NCBI GenBank assembly: GCA_905202595.1 | Contig: CAJKSP010000002.1 | Span: 60,312-124,311, forward strand | Length of the DNA: 64,000 nt | Source: an uncultured Sutterella sp. | Lineage (GTDB): Bacteria > Pseudomonadota > Gammaproteobacteria > Burkholderiales > Burkholderiaceae_F | Direction of reading: 5' to 3' | In this document: positions 61,311 through 64,000 of the stretch, one piece after another | Position numbering within the stretch: position 1 is the first letter of the stretch | Layout of the letters: each line of letters begins with the position of its first letter | Position numbers and translations under genes: made by a program | Notes under the pieces: model-generated | What the model was told of the DNA's origin: nothing | The model's input: only the letters and a program-made list of their open reading frames with translations | The model's database searches: none

Positions 61311-62300
61311 GTGTTTCATCTCTCATCGTCTGCTCCTCGCCGCGCCGCATCGTGCGCCGCCGCCGTTACGGCTCTTGCCGCCGCACTTTTGGCCGGCGCC
61401 GCTTCAGCGCAGGAAATCCGCATTGCCGCTCTGCAGGCGGCTGACGCCGTCGTGCTCTACGCCGCTGCTGATGAAAAGCTCTTTGAGGCGCAGGGCCTCG
61501 ATGTCAAAGTGATTCCCTTCAAATCTGCGCTGGAAGTCGGTGCCGCCATGCGCGCGAACCGCCTCGACGGCCACTTCGCAGATTTGATGAACGTCTTCAC
61601 CCAGAATGCAACGGGCATCAGCCAGGCGGTGATTCTGACAACGACGCACACCAATCCCGAGCAGCGCGCCTTCGGGCTCTGCGTTTCGCCCGCCTACAGC
61701 GAAAAGCTGCCGACGCTTGATGCGCTCAAGGCGTCGAAGAATGTTGATATGGCCATGAGCTCTTCGACCATCATCGACTATCTCGCGGACCGCATGAAGG
61801 ATTCGGCGGGCCTTCCGAAAGAGGTCTTCAAGAACATCGAAGTCAAGCCCATTCCCATTCGGCTGCAGATGCTTCTCACCGGCAAGGCGGCGACGGCGCT
61901 GCTGCCCGAGCCGCTGGTGTCGGTCGTCGAGTCGAAGGGCGGCAAGGTCATCTGGGATGATCGGAAGCTCGACGAGCCGCTCGCCGTGGTCTCGCTCAAG
62001 AAGTCGCTCCTTGACGACAAGACGGTTGAAGGCTTCCGGCGCGCTGTCGCCGAGGCGGCCAAGCGCATTGAGGCTGATCCGGAGAAGTACCGCGCCTACA
62101 TGGTGAAGAAGGGCCTTCTGCCGGCCGCGGCGGCAAAGGGCTACAAGATGGTGCGCTTCTCGATCTACGGTTCGGCCGACGGGCTGCCGCCGCTGCCGAG
62201 CGCGGAGGATGTGAAGCGCGTCGGCGGCTGGATGGTGCAGAAGGGCATGATCAAGACTGAGCCCGTCTTTGAAGACGTCGTTTGGACGCCGAAGCGCTGA
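61311..62300 (+). CDS. NitT/TauT-family ABC transporter substrate-binding protein
   Basis: Periplasmic binding protein, 329 residues, family of nitrate, sulfonate and thiamine-precursor systems. Signal sequence with a long n-region (APRRAASCAAAVTALAAALLAGAASA), then EIRIAALQAADAVVLYAAADEKLFEAQGLDVKVIPFKS and EVGAAMRANRLDGHFADLMN, the standard front half. The start is uncertain: GTG at 61311 with GAGAAAG ahead, or TTG at 61296. ATPase and permease genes follow with 11 bases and a four-base overlap, so the three form an operon. The lack of sulfonate or cyanate enzymes nearby leaves the ligand open. Confidence 0.87.
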   Translation: MFHLSSSAPRRAASCAAAVTALAAALLAGAASAQEIRIAALQAADAVVLYAAADEKLFEAQGLDVKVIPFKSALEVGAAMRANRLDGHFADLMNVFTQNATGISQAVILTTTHTNPEQRAFGLCVSPAYSEKLPTLDALKASKNVDMAMSSSTIIDYLADRMKDSAGLPKEVFKNIEVKPIPIRLQMLLTGKAATALLPEPLVSVVESKGGKVIWDDRKLDEPLAVVSLKKSLLDDKTVEGFRRAVAEAAKRIEADPEKYRAYMVKKGLLPAAAAKGYKMVRFSIYGSADGLPPLPSAEDVKRVGGWMVQKGMIKTEPVFEDVVWTPKR

Positions 62301-62311
62301 GAGGGCGGATC

Positions 62312-63112
62312 ATGGCGTCTCTAGCGCTTTCCGGCGATCAGAGCGGTTCTATTCTTGCTGCGCGGGCGCTCAGCGTGGCGCGCGGCGGCTCCTGCGTGAT
62401 CGAGCGGCTTTCGCTCGCACTGCCTCGCGGCGAGTCGCTTGCCATCGTCGGCGAATCCGGCTGCGGCAAGTCGACGCTGCTGCAGGCGCTCGCAGGCCTG
62501 CTGCCCGCGGCTTCGGGCGAAGTGGAGCGCCGCTACGAGCGTTCAGCCTTCGTGTGGCAGGATCTCGGCCTCGTGCCCTGGAAGCGCGTGATGGACAACA
62601 TGATGCTGCCGCTTCAGGTGGGGCCCGCCCGCACCGGACGGGCGGAGGCGAGAGCGCGGGCGCGGACGATGCTCGAGTGCCTCGGCCTGGCCGAGCTTTC
62701 CGAGCGCTGGCCGGCCGAACTCTCCGGCGGGCAGCGGCAGCGCCTCGCGATCGGCCGCGCGCTCATCGCCGAACCGGCGGTTCTCTTCATGGACGAGCCT
62801 TTTTCCGCACTTGACGCCATGCGGCGCGAACGGCTGCAGGAGGACATTGCATCGCTTGCGGCCGAGCGGGGGACGAGCCTCGTCTTCGTCACGCACGACA
62901 TCGGCGAAGCGGTCTTCCTCGCGCAGAAGATTCTTCTGCTTGCCGCGCATCCCTTCCGATCGCTCGGCCTCCTCGAAAACAGCGCCTGCGCGCTCGGAGC
63001 CGGCGGCGGCTATGCGGCGCTTCGCGAGAGCGAGGCCTTCGGCAGCGCCGTGCGCCTCATTCATCAGACGCTGCGGCGGGCGGCGCCAACGGACGCAGGA
63101 CGACAGCCATGA
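62312..63112 (+). CDS. NitT/TauT-family ABC transporter ATPase
   Basis: SsuB/TauB-type ATPase, 266 residues: Walker A GESGCGKST, Q-loop VWQDLGLVPWKRVMDNM, signature LSGGQRQRLAIGRAL, Walker B VLFMDEPFSALD and switch histidine in FVTHDIGEAVFLA. GAGAGG before the ATG at 62312. The stop overlaps the permease start (ATGA). The C-terminal 60 residues are less conserved. Confidence 0.93.
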   Translation: MASLALSGDQSGSILAARALSVARGGSCVIERLSLALPRGESLAIVGESGCGKSTLLQALAGLLPAASGEVERRYERSAFVWQDLGLVPWKRVMDNMMLPLQVGPARTGRAEARARARTMLECLGLAELSERWPAELSGGQRQRLAIGRALIAEPAVLFMDEPFSALDAMRRERLQEDIASLAAERGTSLVFVTHDIGEAVFLAQKILLLAAHPFRSLGLLENSACALGAGGGYAALRESEAFGSAVRLIHQTLRRAAPTDAGRQP

Positions 63113-63888
63113 CTCAGGTCTCTCAAGCAGACGCGAAGCGCGCCCGCGGCGCGCTCCGCTATCTGGCGGCCAGCGCGCTGCTTCTGCTTTTCTGGGCGCT
63201 CGGCAGCGCAGCCTTGGGCGAGATGCTCCTGCCCGATCCCTGGGCGACAATCCGGGCGTTTGCTGAATCGCTCTCGGATCCGGCGTTTCTCGGCCACTGC
63301 GCCGCAAGCGGCCTGCGGCTCATCGGCGGCCTTGCGCTGGCGCTCGCCGTGGGCTTTCCCTTCGGCCTTTGGTTCGGACACAGCGATCGGGCGGATTGGC
63401 TCGGCGCGCCGCTCGCCTTCATCACCTATCCGCTGCCGAAGATCGTGCTCCTGCCGGTCTTCTTTACGATCGTGGGCATCGGCGACGCTTCGCGCGTGCT
63501 GCTCATCGCGCTCACGACCGGCTATCAGATTCTGGTGATCGTGCGCGCCGAAGCGCGCGCGCTGTCAGATGCGAGCGAGCGGGCGCTGCGCTCGATGGGC
63601 GCATCGAAATTCGAGATTCTGCGCCACGTTTGGCTGCCGGCGGCGCTTCCGTCGCTCTTCACCGGCCTCAAGGTGGCGAGCGGCACGGCGGTTGCGGTGC
63701 TCTTTCTCGCTGAGTCCTTCGCCACGGACTCAGGCCTCGGCTGGCTCATTATGGATGCTTGGGGCATGGGCGACATTCTGCGGATGTTCGTCGGGATCCT
63801 CGGCATGAGCCTCATGGGCGTGCTGCTCTACGCAGCCGTATCGGCAGCCGAAGTGCTCTGCTGCCGGTGGCTGCGGGCCGGGCGCTGA
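63109..63888 (+). CDS. NitT/TauT-family ABC transporter permease
   Basis: SsuC/TauC-type permease, 259 residues, about six helices, with LPDPWATIRAF, the EAA loop SERALRSMGASKFEILRHVWLPAALPSLFTGLKV and LAESFATDSGLGWLIMDAW, all family features. Its ATG overlaps the ATPase stop. After its stop, 112 bases remain in the window with no gene visible. Confidence 0.93.
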   Translation: MTQVSQADAKRARGALRYLAASALLLLFWALGSAALGEMLLPDPWATIRAFAESLSDPAFLGHCAASGLRLIGGLALALAVGFPFGLWFGHSDRADWLGAPLAFITYPLPKIVLLPVFFTIVGIGDASRVLLIALTTGYQILVIVRAEARALSDASERALRSMGASKFEILRHVWLPAALPSLFTGLKVASGTAVAVLFLAESFATDSGLGWLIMDAWGMGDILRMFVGILGMSLMGVLLYAAVSAAEVLCCRWLRAGR

Positions 63889-64000
63889 GGGCGCTCTTCG
63901 AGCCGCCGCCTCCTCTCGCGGGTCTTCGGCCTCTGCGGCGCCTGGCCTATCGAGCTTTTCAAGCCATTCGTTATGAAGGAGCTTGCCGCTAACGGAACCG

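Noticed and set aside
1..64000. CRISPR array, tRNA, rRNA, insertion sequence or prophage
   Set aside because: I looked in all the larger gaps for regular direct repeats, cloverleaf-like sequences, terminal repeats, transposases and integrases and saw none; a tRNAscan and ISfinder search would be needed to be sure.

Overview
The window reads as chromosome of a GC-rich betaproteobacterium of the Burkholderiales, most like the gut anaerobes of the Sutterellaceae (Sutterella and relatives). The clues are betaproteobacterial gene order (fimV-truA, accD-folC-dedD-cvpA-purF, tsaB-rimI-udg, the yceD/maf/methylase cluster), several small-sized outer-membrane porins, a Tat-exported fumarate-reductase-like flavoprotein without its own haem domain, and a giant 2-hydroxyacyl-CoA dehydratase activase fusion typical of anaerobes. 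The genus is an inference. I saw no rRNA, tRNA, CRISPR array, insertion sequence, integrase or prophage gene. All product names rest on motifs and remembered family features; no search was run.

Layout. 1-7.7 kb (+): end of fimV, truA, accD, folC, a SPOR-domain cell-division protein, cvpA and purF, closed by a strong terminator. 8.1-9.4 kb (+): a ferric-reductase-like membrane flavohaem protein. 9.5-23.2 kb (-): a threonine-synthase-like PLP enzyme with RidA, a small exported protein, then a long collinear run read from the right: maf/yceF, an RsmI-like methylase, a membrane-anchored candidate PD-(D/E)XK nuclease, an alpha-2-macroglobulin-like protein and PBP1c. 23.4-23.9 kb (+): yceD, which unexpectedly lacks rpmF behind it. 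24.1-29.2 kb: two porins around a periplasmic flavoprotein reductase, with long AT-rich, palindrome-bearing control regions. 29.4-33.0 kb (-): mfd. 33.3-36.7 kb (+): an unknown protein, a FadL-type outer-membrane protein and an IspDF fusion. 36.8-39.2 kb (-): an EnvZ/OmpR-type two-component pair. 39.8-44.8 kb (+): a small exported protein, tsaB-rimI-udg and yhdT-panF. 44.9-51.0 kb (-): the activase fusion and a Tat-exported DUF362 protein. 51.2-54.7 kb: a LysR regulator divergent from a NepI-like purine nucleoside exporter, then an AEC transporter. 54.8-57.2 kb (+): a polar amino-acid ABC importer. 57.5-58.7 kb (+): flavohaemoprotein Hmp. 58.9-60.3 kb (-): glnA with a sigma-54 promoter and an NtrC site. 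60.7-63.9 kb: a lipocalin-like lipoprotein, divergent from a NitT/TauT-type ABC importer.

How it fits together: most of the window is housekeeping (lipid, purine, isoprenoid, tRNA and rRNA modification, DNA repair, cell wall). The accessory interest lies in the porin-flavoprotein locus (probable use of an external organic electron acceptor), the CoA-dehydratase activase fusion, the membrane-anchored nuclease candidate, and well-formed control regions upstream of glnA and between lysR and nepI.
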